Origin: Kineosporia aurantiaca JCM 3230
GTDB taxonomy: Bacteria > Actinomycetota > Actinomycetes > Actinomycetales > Kineosporiaceae
Direction of reading: 5' to 3'
Length of the DNA: 64,000 nt
Assembly: GCA_000719025.1 (NCBI GenBank)
Contig: JODP01000013.1
Location: 62,001-126,000 of the forward strand
In this document: piece by piece, positions 42,026 through 50,673 of the stretch
Layout of the letters: the number at the start of each line of letters is the position of its first letter
How positions within the stretch are numbered: the first letter of the stretch is position 1
Translations under genes and position numbers: made by a program
The notes under the pieces: generated by a model
Seen by the model: only the letters and a program-made list of their open reading frames with translations
What the model was told of the DNA's origin: nothing
Database searches by the model: none

Positions 42026-42898
42026 TCAGCTCTCGGCGGGGAGCTCGTCGCGCCAGGAATGCTGGGGGTCATAGCCGAGAAGGCGGCGGGCCTTGTCGAT
42101 GGACAACAGCGTTTCGTGCTCGGCGAGCTCCTTGCGGATCTTCACGTCCGGGAAGACCTCGGCCATCAGTGCGGCGCTGGAGCGGGACATGACCGTGTCG
42201 GCGTTGGCGATGACGAAGACCTCGCGACCCCGGGGTTCGTAGTCCAGGGCGAGCCGGACCGCCTGGGCCCCGTCCCGGGCGTCGATGTAGCCCCAAAGGT
42301 TCCATTTGCGAAGCGACGGATCGGCGTCGAACGAGGGGAACGCGGCGTAGTCCTCGGGGTACATGACGTTGGAGAAGCGCAGGCCGACCATCGACAGTTC
42401 CGGGTTCCACCGGCAGAACTGCGAGGCCATCTCTTCTTCGAGCGTCTTCACCAGTGAATAGGTGGATTCCGGGCGCGGCGCATACTCCTCGTCCACCGGG
42501 ACGTAGGGCGGCGGGGTGTCGAAGGGCAGGCCGAGCACGGTCTCGCTGGACGCCCAGACCACCTTGCGGAGGCCGGCCTTGTGCGCGGCGTGGAAGACGT
42601 TCCAGGTGGCCGGGGCGTTGTTGGCGAAGGTCGCCGAGTTCGGGATCAGCCCCGGCGCGGGCACGGCGGCGAGGTGCACCACCGCATCCGGGCGGGGACC
42701 GCGCTCGTCCACCGCGCCCGAGACGATCTCCAGCACCTGGCCGTAGTCGTCGAGGTCGGCCCGGACCGAGTCCCCGTTCCATCCCGGAACCGGGACCCGG
42801 TCCACCGCGAGTACATCCCAGCCCTGGGAGGCCAGGTCAGCCACCACCGCGCGGCCGAGCTTGCCCGCGGCTCCTGTTACAACAACGCGTCCGGTCAT
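42026..42898 (-). CDS. NAD-dependent epimerase/dehydratase family protein
   Basis: 290 aa from ATG 42898. GRVVVTGAAGKLGRAVVADL binds NAD(P); catalytic Tyr/Lys is YSLVK; later GYIDARDGAQAVRLAL is the family's substrate-side block. The style (GAAGKLG, no long C-terminal extension) recalls uronate dehydrogenase-type extended SDRs, which would suit a neighbourhood of plant-polysaccharide enzymes, but I cannot assign a substrate. It is convergent with the GH54 gene (4 nt apart). Confidence 0.85.
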   Translation of the reverse strand: MTGRVVVTGAAGKLGRAVVADLASQGWDVLAVDRVPVPGWNGDSVRADLDDYGQVLEIVSGAVDERGPRPDAVVHLAAVPAPGLIPNSATFANNAPATWNVFHAAHKAGLRKVVWASSETVLGLPFDTPPPYVPVDEEYAPRPESTYSLVKTLEEEMASQFCRWNPELSMVGLRFSNVMYPEDYAAFPSFDADPSLRKWNLWGYIDARDGAQAVRLALDYEPRGREVFVIANADTVMSRSSAALMAEVFPDVKIRKELAEHETLLSIDKARRLLGYDPQHSWRDELPAES

Positions 42899-42967
42899 AC
42901 CCGAACAATAGAGAGCCCCGGTCCACCAAGCCATCTCAGCGCACGGCGACCAGGACCGCCTCAGGGC

Positions 42968-43534
42968 CTAGGAGCCGGCCGGTGCCACCACGACAGCGTT
43001 GATCAACGGCTGGTCCGCCTGCCCCCGGATCAGCGAGATGTCCACCGTGCCGTCGCTGTCGGCGGTCACCGTGAAGTCCTTCTCCACCCCCAGCCATTTT
43101 CCGTCGCCACCGGCGTCCGCGGCCGCCTTGATGATGTCGAAGTCCTTGAGCACCACCGTGTCGTCGATGGCGACGTCGAACACCCGTTGCCCCACTTTCG
43201 ACCAGTACCAGTCGTCGAAGTACAGCCGTACCTGGTAGCTCGCGCCCGGGGTCAGACCGGGAACCGCGTAGGACGACTCCAGGAACCGGAACGAGTCCCA
43301 CTGGGCCTGCGGGATGGGATGGGCCACGGTCCGGCCGAAGTTCGGCAGCCCGTTGCTGCCGGTGCGGTTGACGTCGGTGGCGCCCCCGGTCACGTACGAG
43401 TCCGGGAGGAAGCCGGCGCCGCCGCTGCCCCCCGAGTCGATCTGGACGGGAGCCTCGTCCGCCTGGGCGACTCCCGCCGACAGGGTGATCACGGCGAGAG
43501 CGGTCGCAGTCGCGGCCAGGATTTTGGTACGCAC
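42968..43534 (-). CDS. Secreted malectin-like domain protein
   Basis: 188 aa from GTG 43534, preceded by AAGAAGG. Signal peptide TKILAATATALAVITLSAGVAQA-DE. The mature part is one malectin (CBM57-like) module: IDSGGSGGAGFLPDSYVTGGATDV, then LTPGASYQVRLYFDDWYWSKVGQRVFDVAIDDTVVLKDFDI and VTADSDGTVDISLIRG. Such domains bind oligosaccharides and normally occur attached to larger enzymes, so a free-standing one is a likely secreted carbohydrate-binding protein. Lies downstream of the DUF1996 gene behind a strong hairpin. Confidence 0.8.
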   Translation of the reverse strand: MRTKILAATATALAVITLSAGVAQADEAPVQIDSGGSGGAGFLPDSYVTGGATDVNRTGSNGLPNFGRTVAHPIPQAQWDSFRFLESSYAVPGLTPGASYQVRLYFDDWYWSKVGQRVFDVAIDDTVVLKDFDIIKAAADAGGDGKWLGVEKDFTVTADSDGTVDISLIRGQADQPLINAVVVAPAGS

Positions 43535-43585
43535 CGGAACCTTCTTTCGTTCAGCGGATTTCACAGCACAGCGTTTTGGCAGGGC

Positions 43586-43622
43586 AGCGGCGCCGGGCCC
43601 GGTCAGGGGGGGCCCGGCGCCG
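43586..43622 (-). terminator. 14-bp perfect GC hairpin between the DUF1996 and malectin genes
   Basis: Arms GCGGCGCCGGGCCC (43586-43599) and GGGCCCGGCGCCGC (43609-43622) with a 9-nt loop, starting 34 nt after the DUF1996 stop in transcription direction. No T-run follows. It probably reduces read-through into the malectin gene. Confidence 0.8.
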
Positions 43623-43655
43623 CCGCCGGTCGGGGGGTGATTCCTCAGTTGATGA

Positions 43656-44726
43656 TCAGGAGACGCCCGGCAGGAGCTGGTAGTTCTCGTCCAGCACGCC
43701 GCCCCGGTCGGGCTTGTAGATGTCGAACCCGCGCGGGTTGCACTGCAGGCCACCGTTGATGCAATGGTGGACGAGCGGGGCCAGGATGGTCGGGTCCCAG
43801 GCGTTGAAGAAGTCGTAGTGCCAGGAGTAGCCGCGGCCACTGGCCAGGCGCACCTTCGACATGTCGCCGGAGACCGGGAAGGCCATCTTGAACTCGATCA
43901 TCGGCACCGCGACGGGGTGGTCGGCGGGGCAGATCAGGTGGCCGTAGTCGCTGGGATTGCCCACCGGGTAGGCCATGTGGCTCTTGTGATCGGCCGAGTC
44001 CAGGTGCACGCCGTCCCAGCAACCGGGTGACTGCATCCGGACGTTGAGCTGGGTGCCGGCCGGGCAGTTCGCGGGGAAGTCCCAGTTCTTCGTGCTGTCA
44101 CCGCATTCCCAGCCCTCGACCGCGCCCGGCGCGTTCTTGAACTCGTCCAGGGTTGCGGACGGGCTGCCGACCACGAAGCGCAGGCCCTTGGGGAAGGGGA
44201 CGACCGTGGTGTAGTCGTACACGGCCGACTTGTAGTAGATCACCTGGGTCCCGCTGGGCGTGATCACCTGGTCGCCGTTGTACATGGTCGGGAACCAGTA
44301 GGCCGACTTGTCCTGCGGGGTCACGCACGAGGTCGAGGACGCGTACAGCGACCCGGTGGTGCTCTTGGCGTTGGTCGAGCTGGCCCCCATGAAGGTGTGG
44401 TTGTGCGAGGCACCGGCCTGACCCGGGAAGACGATCGGGTCGTCCGGGGCCGCGTGGTTGGGGGCGCAGTTGGCCTGGAACTCGTGGTGATACGTGTCCG
44501 GCGCGGGCTGGAAGCCCGGGTGCGGGGCGATGCCCTTGACCGCGGGTGAGACGGTGATCGACTCACCCGGATCGAGGTTGGGGTTGAAGTCCGCGGCGGC
44601 CGCGGCCGCGTGATGCATGGCGCCGGCCGCCGCCGGGGCGGCCGGGGCCCACCCGGCACTGGTGATCACCAGGGTGGCTCCGGCCAGCACGGCGAACAGG
44701 CCGGTCGCTACTTTCCAACGTTTCAT
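43656..44726 (-). CDS. Secreted DUF1996 protein
   Basis: 356 aa from ATG 44726 (GGAGGAGCCCC upstream). Signal: KRWKVATGLFAVLAGATLVITSAGWAPAA. DUF1996 signatures include FQANCAPNHAAPDDPIVFPGQAGASHNHTFMG, LYASSTSCV, SAYWFPTMY, WECGDSTKNWDFPANCPAG, CWDGVHLDSADHKSHMAYP and CPADHPVAVPMIEFKMAFPV, with conserved His and Cys residues. The family is common in actinobacteria and fungi, often beside cellulases and lectin domains, but has no settled function; the clustered His suggest a metal site. A perfect LacI-type operator precedes it. Confidence 0.85.
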   Translation of the reverse strand: MKRWKVATGLFAVLAGATLVITSAGWAPAAPAAAGAMHHAAAAAADFNPNLDPGESITVSPAVKGIAPHPGFQPAPDTYHHEFQANCAPNHAAPDDPIVFPGQAGASHNHTFMGASSTNAKSTTGSLYASSTSCVTPQDKSAYWFPTMYNGDQVITPSGTQVIYYKSAVYDYTTVVPFPKGLRFVVGSPSATLDEFKNAPGAVEGWECGDSTKNWDFPANCPAGTQLNVRMQSPGCWDGVHLDSADHKSHMAYPVGNPSDYGHLICPADHPVAVPMIEFKMAFPVSGDMSKVRLASGRGYSWHYDFFNAWDPTILAPLVHHCINGGLQCNPRGFDIYKPDRGGVLDENYQLLPGVS

Positions 44727-44757
44727 GATGGGGCTCCTCCGGTCAGGGACGTACGAG

Positions 44758-44771
44758 GGAGAGCGCTCTCC
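44758..44771. promoter_or_regulatory. LacI-family operator GGAGAGCGCTCTCC
   Basis: A 14-bp perfect palindrome with the central CG of LacI/CebR-type sites (compare the known GGGAGCGCTCCC type). It is 32 nt before the DUF1996 start and 118 nt beyond the stop of the adjacent LacI-family gene, whose product is the natural candidate to bind it. Confidence 0.8.
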
Positions 44772-44888
44772 AACATGGCCCAAGCAGGGATCGGCCGTCA
44801 ATCCGGGGCCGGGACGGTGCGCCGAACGGGAAAGCCGATATCGAAGGGGAAAGGCACAGGCTCCGAACAATTTTCGGAACCGGATCGG

Positions 44889-45944
44889 TCAGGCCGAGGC
44901 TCGGACCACCAGGCTGGGGGCGAAGACCACGGAAGTGGTGCGCCGGCTGGTGGCCGGATCGGCCGGTGCGGTCAGCAACCGTCCGATCTCGGCGGCCATG
45001 TCCTCCACCGGCTGACGCACCGTGGTCAGCGGGGGGCGGGACGCCGTCGCCGCGCTGCCGTCGTCGAAACCGACGACCGCCACGTCGTCGGGCACCCGGC
45101 GTCCACTGTCCTTGAGAAACCCGACCGCCCCGGCCGCCATCAGGTCGGACGCGGCGAAAACACCGTCGATGGTCGGATCCTGGGCCAGTAGGCGTTCCAT
45201 CGCGGCCTCTCCCCCGCCCAGGGTGAAGTCGCCCGGCTCGTCGATGAACCCCTCGATGCCCCCGGCCGCCAGACCCGCGGCGAAACCGGCCGTCCGCTCC
45301 TTCCCCGCCACCGACTGAGGCGGGCCGGAAATCGTCGCCACTCGACGGCGTCCCTCATTCAGCAGCCTCTCGGCCGCCAGCCGGCCGCCCTCGCGGTTGT
45401 CCAGGTCGACGTAACTCATCGCCAGGCCCTCGGGCGGACGGCCGAACAGCACGACCGGGACGTTGAGATCGGCCAGGAGGCCGGGCAGCGGGTCGAGCGG
45501 GTAGAGCGAGATCACCGCCGCCCCGTCGCAGCGCCCCGAGCGCAGGTCGGCCAGCAGCTGGTCGCGGGCCTCGTCGGACTCCGCGAACGTCAGGGTCAGC
45601 CGGACCCCGGCCTCGCGGAACGCGCCGGACAGCCCGGCGACGACCCGGCCGAAGAACGGGTCGGCCAGGAACTGGCTGGTGAACGGGTCGCCCGGGTCCC
45701 GGTCGGCGACCTCGCTGATCACCAGGGCCATCGTGCCGGTGCGCCCGGTGACCAGCGACCGGGCCGCCTGGTTGGGAACGTACCCGGTGGCCGCGACCGC
45801 CCGGGCCACCGCGCGGGAGATCCGGGGATCCACGTTGCGCACGTTGTTGATCACCCGGGACACCGTCGCCCGCGACACCCCGGCGGCCCGGGCCACGTCC
45901 TCCAGGGTCGGCCGGCGGCCGGCAGGGTCGTGGGGTTCGGCCAT
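44889..45944 (-). CDS. LacI-family transcriptional regulator
   Basis: 351 aa from ATG 45944. The HTH is PTLEDVARAAGVSRATVSRVINNVRNVDPRISRAVARAVAATGYVPNQAARSLVTGRTG; the sugar-binding domain follows (FGRVVAGLSGAFREAGVRLTL, AAVISLYPLDPLPGLL, SYVDLDNREGGRLAAERLL, VPDDVAVVGFDDGSAA, PLTTVRQP). The hinge residues fit a CG-centred palindrome, as found at 44758-44771. Upstream TTATAA (about 45950-45955) could be a -10 element on this strand. Likely ligand is a sugar released by the secreted enzymes nearby. Confidence 0.92.
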   Translation of the reverse strand: MAEPHDPAGRRPTLEDVARAAGVSRATVSRVINNVRNVDPRISRAVARAVAATGYVPNQAARSLVTGRTGTMALVISEVADRDPGDPFTSQFLADPFFGRVVAGLSGAFREAGVRLTLTFAESDEARDQLLADLRSGRCDGAAVISLYPLDPLPGLLADLNVPVVLFGRPPEGLAMSYVDLDNREGGRLAAERLLNEGRRRVATISGPPQSVAGKERTAGFAAGLAAGGIEGFIDEPGDFTLGGGEAAMERLLAQDPTIDGVFAASDLMAAGAVGFLKDSGRRVPDDVAVVGFDDGSAATASRPPLTTVRQPVEDMAAEIGRLLTAPADPATSRRTTSVVFAPSLVVRASA

Positions 45945-46138
45945 GGGGACATTTATAACGTGCCCGGACCCACCTTGATCAGGTTCTCCGGGACCGGCCC
46001 GACGCTGGGCCTTCCGCAGAGGCCGGCAGGATCGGCGGCTCATCGGGTGCGGTGCCCACCTCCTTCCGGCCCGGCGGTTCAGCTCCGCTCGGAGGAGCTC
46101 CTTCTGGAAGGGTGGCGCCCGGTCAGAAGGCCGTCAAC

Positions 46139-46190
46139 GCCCAGAAAACTGGGCCCCCGAGGTCTCGGCCGGCCTCGGAGAGCGCTCCCC
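46139..46190. promoter_or_regulatory. Hairpin pair and degenerate LacI-type site after the SDR gene
   Basis: GCCCAG-AAAA-CTGGGC (46139-46154) is a perfect 6-bp hairpin, CCGAGG (46157-46162) can pair with CCTCGG (46173-46178), and GGAGAGCGCTCCCC (46177-46190) differs by one base from the perfect operator at 44758. The hairpins may terminate the SDR transcript. The operator-like site is about 235 nt from the LacI-family start, so autoregulation is possible. Elsewhere in 45945-46138 I see no gene. Confidence 0.5.
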
Positions 46191-46191
46191 G

Positions 46192-47019
46192 TCAGACATC
46201 GGTCGCCGCCGCCGTGGCCTCCTGCGGCTCCACCTGGGCGAGCCGGTTGCGCAAGGACGTGGTGATGGCCGCGTAGGAGTCGCTGCCCAGCACCAGCCGC
46301 GGCGGGGCCGGTTCGACGGCGGCGCTCTCGATCACCCGGGCCGCGACCTTGGCCGGGTCTCCGAGCAGCGGCACGTCCTTTTCCCGGAAGATCCGGACGA
46401 AGGCGGCCGGATTGTCGTCATAAGCGTCCAACGGCGCTCCGATCTGCAGACTCCCGCGCGAGAAAGCGGTGCTGGCCCCACCCGGCTCGACCAGCGTCAC
46501 CCCGATGCCGAACGGCGCCACCTCCTGGGCGAGCGCCTCCATGAAGCCCTCCACGCCCCACTTGCTCGCGTGATAAAGCGAGGCGCCCGGGTGGGCGGTG
46601 AGGCCGGCCACCGAGGAGATCTGGATCAGCCGGCCCCCGCCCTGGGCGCGCAGGTGCGGCAGCGCGGCGCGAGCGGTCTGGACGGATCCGAGCAGGTTCG
46701 TCGTGATGTGGTGGACCACCTGCTGGTCGCTGACCTCTTCCGCGGCCCCGAAGAGCCCGTATCCGGCGTTGATCACCACGACGTCGATCCGGCCCAGAGC
46801 GGCGAAGGCCGCGTCCACGGTGGTGCGGACCGCGGGCAGATCGGTGACGTCGAGGTGGCCGACCCAGAACTGGTCGCCGTACTTGGCCACCAGGTCGTCG
46901 ACCGAGCCCTCCCGGCGGACCGTTCCGGCCACCCGGTCGCCGCGGGCCAGCAGTTGCTCCGTCAGTTCCCGGCCGAACCCGCTGTTCACGCCGGTGATGA
47001 ACCATGAGTGTGTCGTCAT
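46192..47019 (-). CDS. Short-chain dehydrogenase/reductase
   Basis: 275 aa from ATG 47019. Classical SDR: WFITGVNSGFGRELTEQLL (TGxxxGxG), VVINAGYGLFG (NAG), catalytic Ser in QISSVAGLTAHPG and YHASK (Tyr-x3-Lys). Reads close to the oxidoreductase group with C-terminal VIESAAVEPAPPRLVLGSDSYAAI. Substrate unknown. It is divergent from an XRE-type regulator (start 47122), a very common pairing for inducible SDRs in actinobacteria. Confidence 0.9.
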   Translation of the reverse strand: MTTHSWFITGVNSGFGRELTEQLLARGDRVAGTVRREGSVDDLVAKYGDQFWVGHLDVTDLPAVRTTVDAAFAALGRIDVVVINAGYGLFGAAEEVSDQQVVHHITTNLLGSVQTARAALPHLRAQGGGRLIQISSVAGLTAHPGASLYHASKWGVEGFMEALAQEVAPFGIGVTLVEPGGASTAFSRGSLQIGAPLDAYDDNPAAFVRIFREKDVPLLGDPAKVAARVIESAAVEPAPPRLVLGSDSYAAITTSLRNRLAQVEPQEATAAATDV

Positions 47020-47121
47020 GCGGGGAAGCCTGGTGACCGGGAGCCGGGCCAGGGAGACCACGGATGTTCCTGGTATTGGGAGGGACAGGAACCTCACCGT
47101 CGAAGCGCCTACCTTGGATGG

Positions 47122-47943
47122 ATGAGCAGCCCTCTCGGCGATTTCCTGCGGGCCCGGCGTGAGCTGATTACCCCGCCGGAAGTCGGCCTGCCGCCCGGGA
47201 CCGGTATGCGCCGCGTGCCTGGGTTACGCCGCGAGGAAGTGGCTCTGCTCGCCGGAATCAGTGCCGAGTACTACCTACGGCTGGAACAGGGGCGCGTCGA
47301 CAACCCGTCCGTCCAGGTGCTCGATGCGCTCGCCGGCGCGCTGCAGTTGGACCCGGAGGGCTCGGCTTACCTGATGGCCCTGGCTGCTCCTAGGTCACGC
47401 CGCCGCCCGCCGAACCGTGACCAGAAGGTTCCGCCGGATCTGGAGCTGCTCGTCCAGACGGTGAACGTGCCGACCCTGGTGTTCAACAAGTACAGCGAGG
47501 TGGTGACGGCCAACGCCCTGGCCCGGAATCTCTCCCCCGACCTGGTGCCGGGGGTGAACCGGCTGCTCTGGCTGTTCACCGACCGCCTGGCCACCGCCTA
47601 CCACCCCGAATGGCCCAGCTACACCGCCGCGGCGGTGGCCCATCTCCGCGCCCAGATCGGCACCGATACCGAGGACGAGCGCCTGCACGCCCTGGTCGGC
47701 GAACTGTCGCTCAAGAGCGACCGGTTCCGGCAGCTCTGGGCCCGGCACGATGTGAAGGCGTTCAGCCGGGGTAGCGTGCTGATCCGCCACCCGCAGGCGG
47801 GTGATCTCGAACTGCTGGTGCAGAAATTCGCCGTGGTGGGCAGCGACCGCCTGGAGGCGCTGATGCTGCACCCCAAGCCGGGTTCCCGATCGGCCGAGGG
47901 GCTGGCGTTGCTCGCGTCCTTGGTGGCCGAACAGCATCAATAA
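47122..47943 (+). CDS. Helix-turn-helix regulator with MmyB-like ligand domain
   Basis: 273 aa from ATG 47122. N-terminal XRE HTH: LGDFLRARRELITPPEVGLP, RRVPGLRREEVALLAGISAEYYLRLEQGR. The C-terminal domain (VPTLVFNKYSEVVTANALARNLSP, HPEWPSYTAAAVAHLRAQIG, FRQLWARHDVKAFSRGSVLIRHPQAGDLEL) is the MmyB-type PAS-like ligand domain. Members usually sit next to and control a divergent SDR gene, as here. Confidence 0.92.
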   Translation: MSSPLGDFLRARRELITPPEVGLPPGTGMRRVPGLRREEVALLAGISAEYYLRLEQGRVDNPSVQVLDALAGALQLDPEGSAYLMALAAPRSRRRPPNRDQKVPPDLELLVQTVNVPTLVFNKYSEVVTANALARNLSPDLVPGVNRLLWLFTDRLATAYHPEWPSYTAAAVAHLRAQIGTDTEDERLHALVGELSLKSDRFRQLWARHDVKAFSRGSVLIRHPQAGDLELLVQKFAVVGSDRLEALMLHPKPGSRSAEGLALLASLVAEQHQ

Positions 47944-47988
47944 CGGACGCTTGTGGGCACCGACCAAACGCTCGCCCACGTGCGTCCT

Positions 47989-48720
47989 TTAATTGGACTG
48001 TTCGAGAAGGGCAAGGTCGCGCTCGGCGAAAAGCCGGTGCTCCCACTCCTCGTTGAGCACCGTGCGCAGACACTCGGCAACGGGGTAGCGATTGGCCGGC
48101 GGGTACCCCGGCCCCTCAACGGGTTCGGTGTGCGACGCCAGCTGCTCTTCGGTCAGCCCGTCCAGCACCCGCTGGAACGTGGCTACCCGCTCCGCCCGCA
48201 CGGCCAGGATCTCGTCGAGCGTCGGGCGGGCGTCCCGGTCGCGCGGCACCTCCGGGTGATCCTCCATCTCCTCGAACGGCAGGCCCAGGGGATGCCAGGG
48301 CCGGGGGTCGCCGAGGACGGCCCGGCTGATCCAGATGTCGGTGGCCATGGTCAGGTGCCGCAGCGTCTCGATGAACGACCACTCGTCCTCGACCCGCTCG
48401 TGCAGTGCCTCCGGCGGTAAAGCGCGCGCCCGCTGGATGGTTTCGGCCCACAGCGCCTGCAGGATCGCCCAGGCTTCGTGGAACCCGGCGACGTGGGTGG
48501 GCCGCATCTTCGCCCGCCTCGGGTCCCGGCGGTCCAGCTCCGCCTCGACCAGCGGGCCGACGTCCACCCCGTTGATCCGCAGACTCTCGATCTGCCCGTT
48601 GATCTCGACCTCGCCGACCCAGGCCCCGCGCACCCGGACCTTCCAGAACACCGGGTTGCGCAGATCGATGTCCCGGAACCGGGGAGCATCCGTCAGTTTC
48701 ACGTCCGCGAATTCGCTCAC
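47989..48720 (-). CDS. DinB-family protein with extra N-terminal segment
   Basis: 243 aa from GTG 48720. The DinB four-helix domain starts near residue 80 (HVAGFHEAWAILQALWAETIQRARAL, DEWSFIETLRHLTMATDIWISRAVL, CLRTVLNEEWEHRLFAERDLALL); three His in such positions bind a metal in thiol-dependent S-transferases. The first 65 residues (KLTDAPRFRDIDLRNPVFWKVRVRGAWVGEVEINGQIESLRINGVDV) look like short parallel-beta repeats instead of a helical region. Function unknown. Confidence 0.82.
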   Translation of the reverse strand: MSEFADVKLTDAPRFRDIDLRNPVFWKVRVRGAWVGEVEINGQIESLRINGVDVGPLVEAELDRRDPRRAKMRPTHVAGFHEAWAILQALWAETIQRARALPPEALHERVEDEWSFIETLRHLTMATDIWISRAVLGDPRPWHPLGLPFEEMEDHPEVPRDRDARPTLDEILAVRAERVATFQRVLDGLTEEQLASHTEPVEGPGYPPANRYPVAECLRTVLNEEWEHRLFAERDLALLEQSN

Positions 48721-48812
48721 CCCGGTAAGTCTGGCAGCTCGGCCGCCACCCGGGCACGGTTTCGCCGGTGCGATCCCGGTACTCAAGAACCTCAATTTGT
48801 AGAATCATCCGT

Positions 48813-49847
48813 ATGAGCTCGGCCCCTCCGGAAGACGTGCAGATCATTCGCGCACTTCAGATCGCCCCGCGCGCTTCCTTCGCCTCGATCGCGGCCGTGC
48901 TGGGCCTCACCGAGGCCGCCGTGGCCCGACGCTACCGACGACTGCAGGCCGACGGAACGATCCGCATTGCCGGGATTGTCGATCCGGGGGCGCTGGGTCA
49001 GAGCAAGTGGCTGGTCCGGCTGCGTTGTCGCCCCGGCAGCGTGGCCGCGATCGCCGACGCACTCGCCCAACGGGAGGACGTGAGCTGGGTGGCGCTGTGC
49101 GCAGCCGGCTCGGAGATCACCTGCGCCGTCCGCTCCCGCAGCTCCGGCGACCGGGACGACCTGCTCGGCCACCAACTTCCGCGCACCGCAGCGGTTCTCG
49201 ACATCAATGCCTCAGCCATGCTCCGCCAGTTCGTCGGCGGCCGCGGCCACTATTGGGCCGCGCTCAGCGGAACGCTTACCCGCGAACAGGAATCGGCGCT
49301 CGGCAGTGAAGGATCGTCGCCGTTCGTGGAGAAGCCGATCGTGGCCCGCCATCCGGTACAGCTCACCCCGGAAGACGAGAAGCTGCTCGAGGTGCTGGCT
49401 CAGGACGGTCGGGCCGGGGTGGTCGACCTGGCCGCAGCGGCAGACCTGACGCCCGGCCGGGCCTCGCGTCGCCTGCAGAACCTGATCGATCGCGGCGTCG
49501 TTCATATCGACGTCGAGATCGCTTCGGCCGCACTGGGTCTGCGGGCCCGGGCGAACCTCTGGCTGAAGGTTCACCCGTCCCAGGTCAAGAGCGTCGGGCG
49601 CACGCTCGCCCAGCAGCCCGAGATCGGCTTCGCCGCCGCGCTTTCCGGGACCCACTCGATCCACGCGGTGGCCGGCTGCCGGGACCTGGACGACCTGTTC
49701 GAGTTCACCTCGGAGCGGATCGGATCCCTCCCCGGCCTTCAGGATCTCGAGGTTTCCCCGGTGCTACGGCACGTCAAGCAGGCCGGGACGCTCCTCTCGG
49801 GCGACCGGCTGGTGGCGCCGGGGCGTCCTACTCGCCGTCGGTCGTGA
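48813..49847 (+). CDS. Tandem Lrp/AsnC-family regulator (two complete modules)
   Basis: 344 aa from ATG 48813. Module 1 covers residues 1-165 with HTH DVQIIRALQIAPRASFASIAAVLGLTEAAVARRYRRLQADG; module 2 begins near 195 with LTPEDEKLLEVLAQDGRAGVVDLAAAADLTPGRASRRLQNLIDRG, each followed by a RAM-like domain (LVRLRCRPGSVAAIADALA; NLWLKVHPSQVKSVGRTLA). A fused pair would bind DNA as a built-in dimer. Starts divergently from DinB (93 nt between). AT-rich bases (CTCAATTTGTAGAATCAT) directly upstream suggest the promoter. Overlaps the convergent hydrolase gene by 20 nt. Confidence 0.9.
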   Translation: MSSAPPEDVQIIRALQIAPRASFASIAAVLGLTEAAVARRYRRLQADGTIRIAGIVDPGALGQSKWLVRLRCRPGSVAAIADALAQREDVSWVALCAAGSEITCAVRSRSSGDRDDLLGHQLPRTAAVLDINASAMLRQFVGGRGHYWAALSGTLTREQESALGSEGSSPFVEKPIVARHPVQLTPEDEKLLEVLAQDGRAGVVDLAAAADLTPGRASRRLQNLIDRGVVHIDVEIASAALGLRARANLWLKVHPSQVKSVGRTLAQQPEIGFAAALSGTHSIHAVAGCRDLDDLFEFTSERIGSLPGLQDLEVSPVLRHVKQAGTLLSGDRLVAPGRPTRRRS

Positions 49848-50565
49848 CCGCGGCCACCGCCGCCAGGATCGCGTCCACGCTGGCCTGCGGGTGCGACACC
49901 ATCGAGACGTGCGATCCGTCCACCTCGGTGATCGTGGCCCCGGCCCGCTCGGCCATCGAACGCTGCGTCGCCGGCGGGATCACGAGGTCCTGGGTGCCGA
50001 TCACGGCCCAGCTCGGCAGGGACTTCCAGGCCGGAGGACCCGAGGGGGAGGTGTTCGCGGTCAGGGTGATCGGCCGCTGACCGGCCGCGATCAGCCGGCG
50101 GTCGGCCTCCTTGAGATCCTGCGCGAAGGACTCGTGGACGGTGTCGGGCTTCAGGAACGCCTCGACGTCACCTTCCGGGGCCCCCGGATACCCGGCCAGG
50201 TCCAGAACGGTCGTCGGGTCGGGCACGTCGAGGGCCGACCCGGAGCCACCCAGGATCTTGAACACGAACTCGCCCTCGTCGGGGATGAACGCGTCGACGA
50301 AGACCAGGGCCTTCACATCGCCGGCCCCGGTCGCCGCGTTGGTGATGACGAAGCCACCGTAGGAGTGACCCACCAGGACGACGGGCCCGCTGGTGCGCTG
50401 GGTCAGGAACGAGGAGACGTAGGCGGCGTCGATCGTCACCCCACGCAGGAGATTCGTCGGGGCGAGGACGGTGAAGCCCTGGTCCTGCAACGTCGTCGCT
50501 ACGGCGTTCCAGCTGGACGCATCGGCCCAGGCGCCGTGCACGAGGACGATCGTAGGTTTCGGCAT
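49828..50565 (-). CDS. Alpha/beta hydrolase
   Basis: 245 aa. TIVLVHGAWADASSWNAV is the oxyanion-hole strand, the nucleophile elbow is VVLVGHSYGGFV (Ser in GHSYG), and VDGSHVSMVSHP carries the catalytic His, with Asp in VIGTQDLVIPP. Closest in pattern to EstC / salicylate-esterase-like hydrolases. Substrate unknown; stand-alone gene. Confidence 0.9.
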   Translation of the reverse strand: MPKPTIVLVHGAWADASSWNAVATTLQDQGFTVLAPTNLLRGVTIDAAYVSSFLTQRTSGPVVLVGHSYGGFVITNAATGAGDVKALVFVDAFIPDEGEFVFKILGGSGSALDVPDPTTVLDLAGYPGAPEGDVEAFLKPDTVHESFAQDLKEADRRLIAAGQRPITLTANTSPSGPPAWKSLPSWAVIGTQDLVIPPATQRSMAERAGATITEVDGSHVSMVSHPQASVDAILAAVAAVTTDGE

Positions 50566-50673
50566 GGGCTACTCCATCTGTGCATCTTCGCGAATGGGGC
50601 ATACCCGGCCGAGACTAGATCGCCTTCATGAACGACACCAGGCCCGGGGCCGTCTTCCTGGTCTTCGTCTTTC

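Noticed and set aside
45945..46110. Bases GAGAACCTGATC on the minus strand upstream of the LacI-family gene, resembling a TPP riboswitch core
   Set aside because: The other conserved TPP elements (GGGGTGC, GCTGAGA, the closing stems) are missing, and the downstream gene is not thiamine-related.
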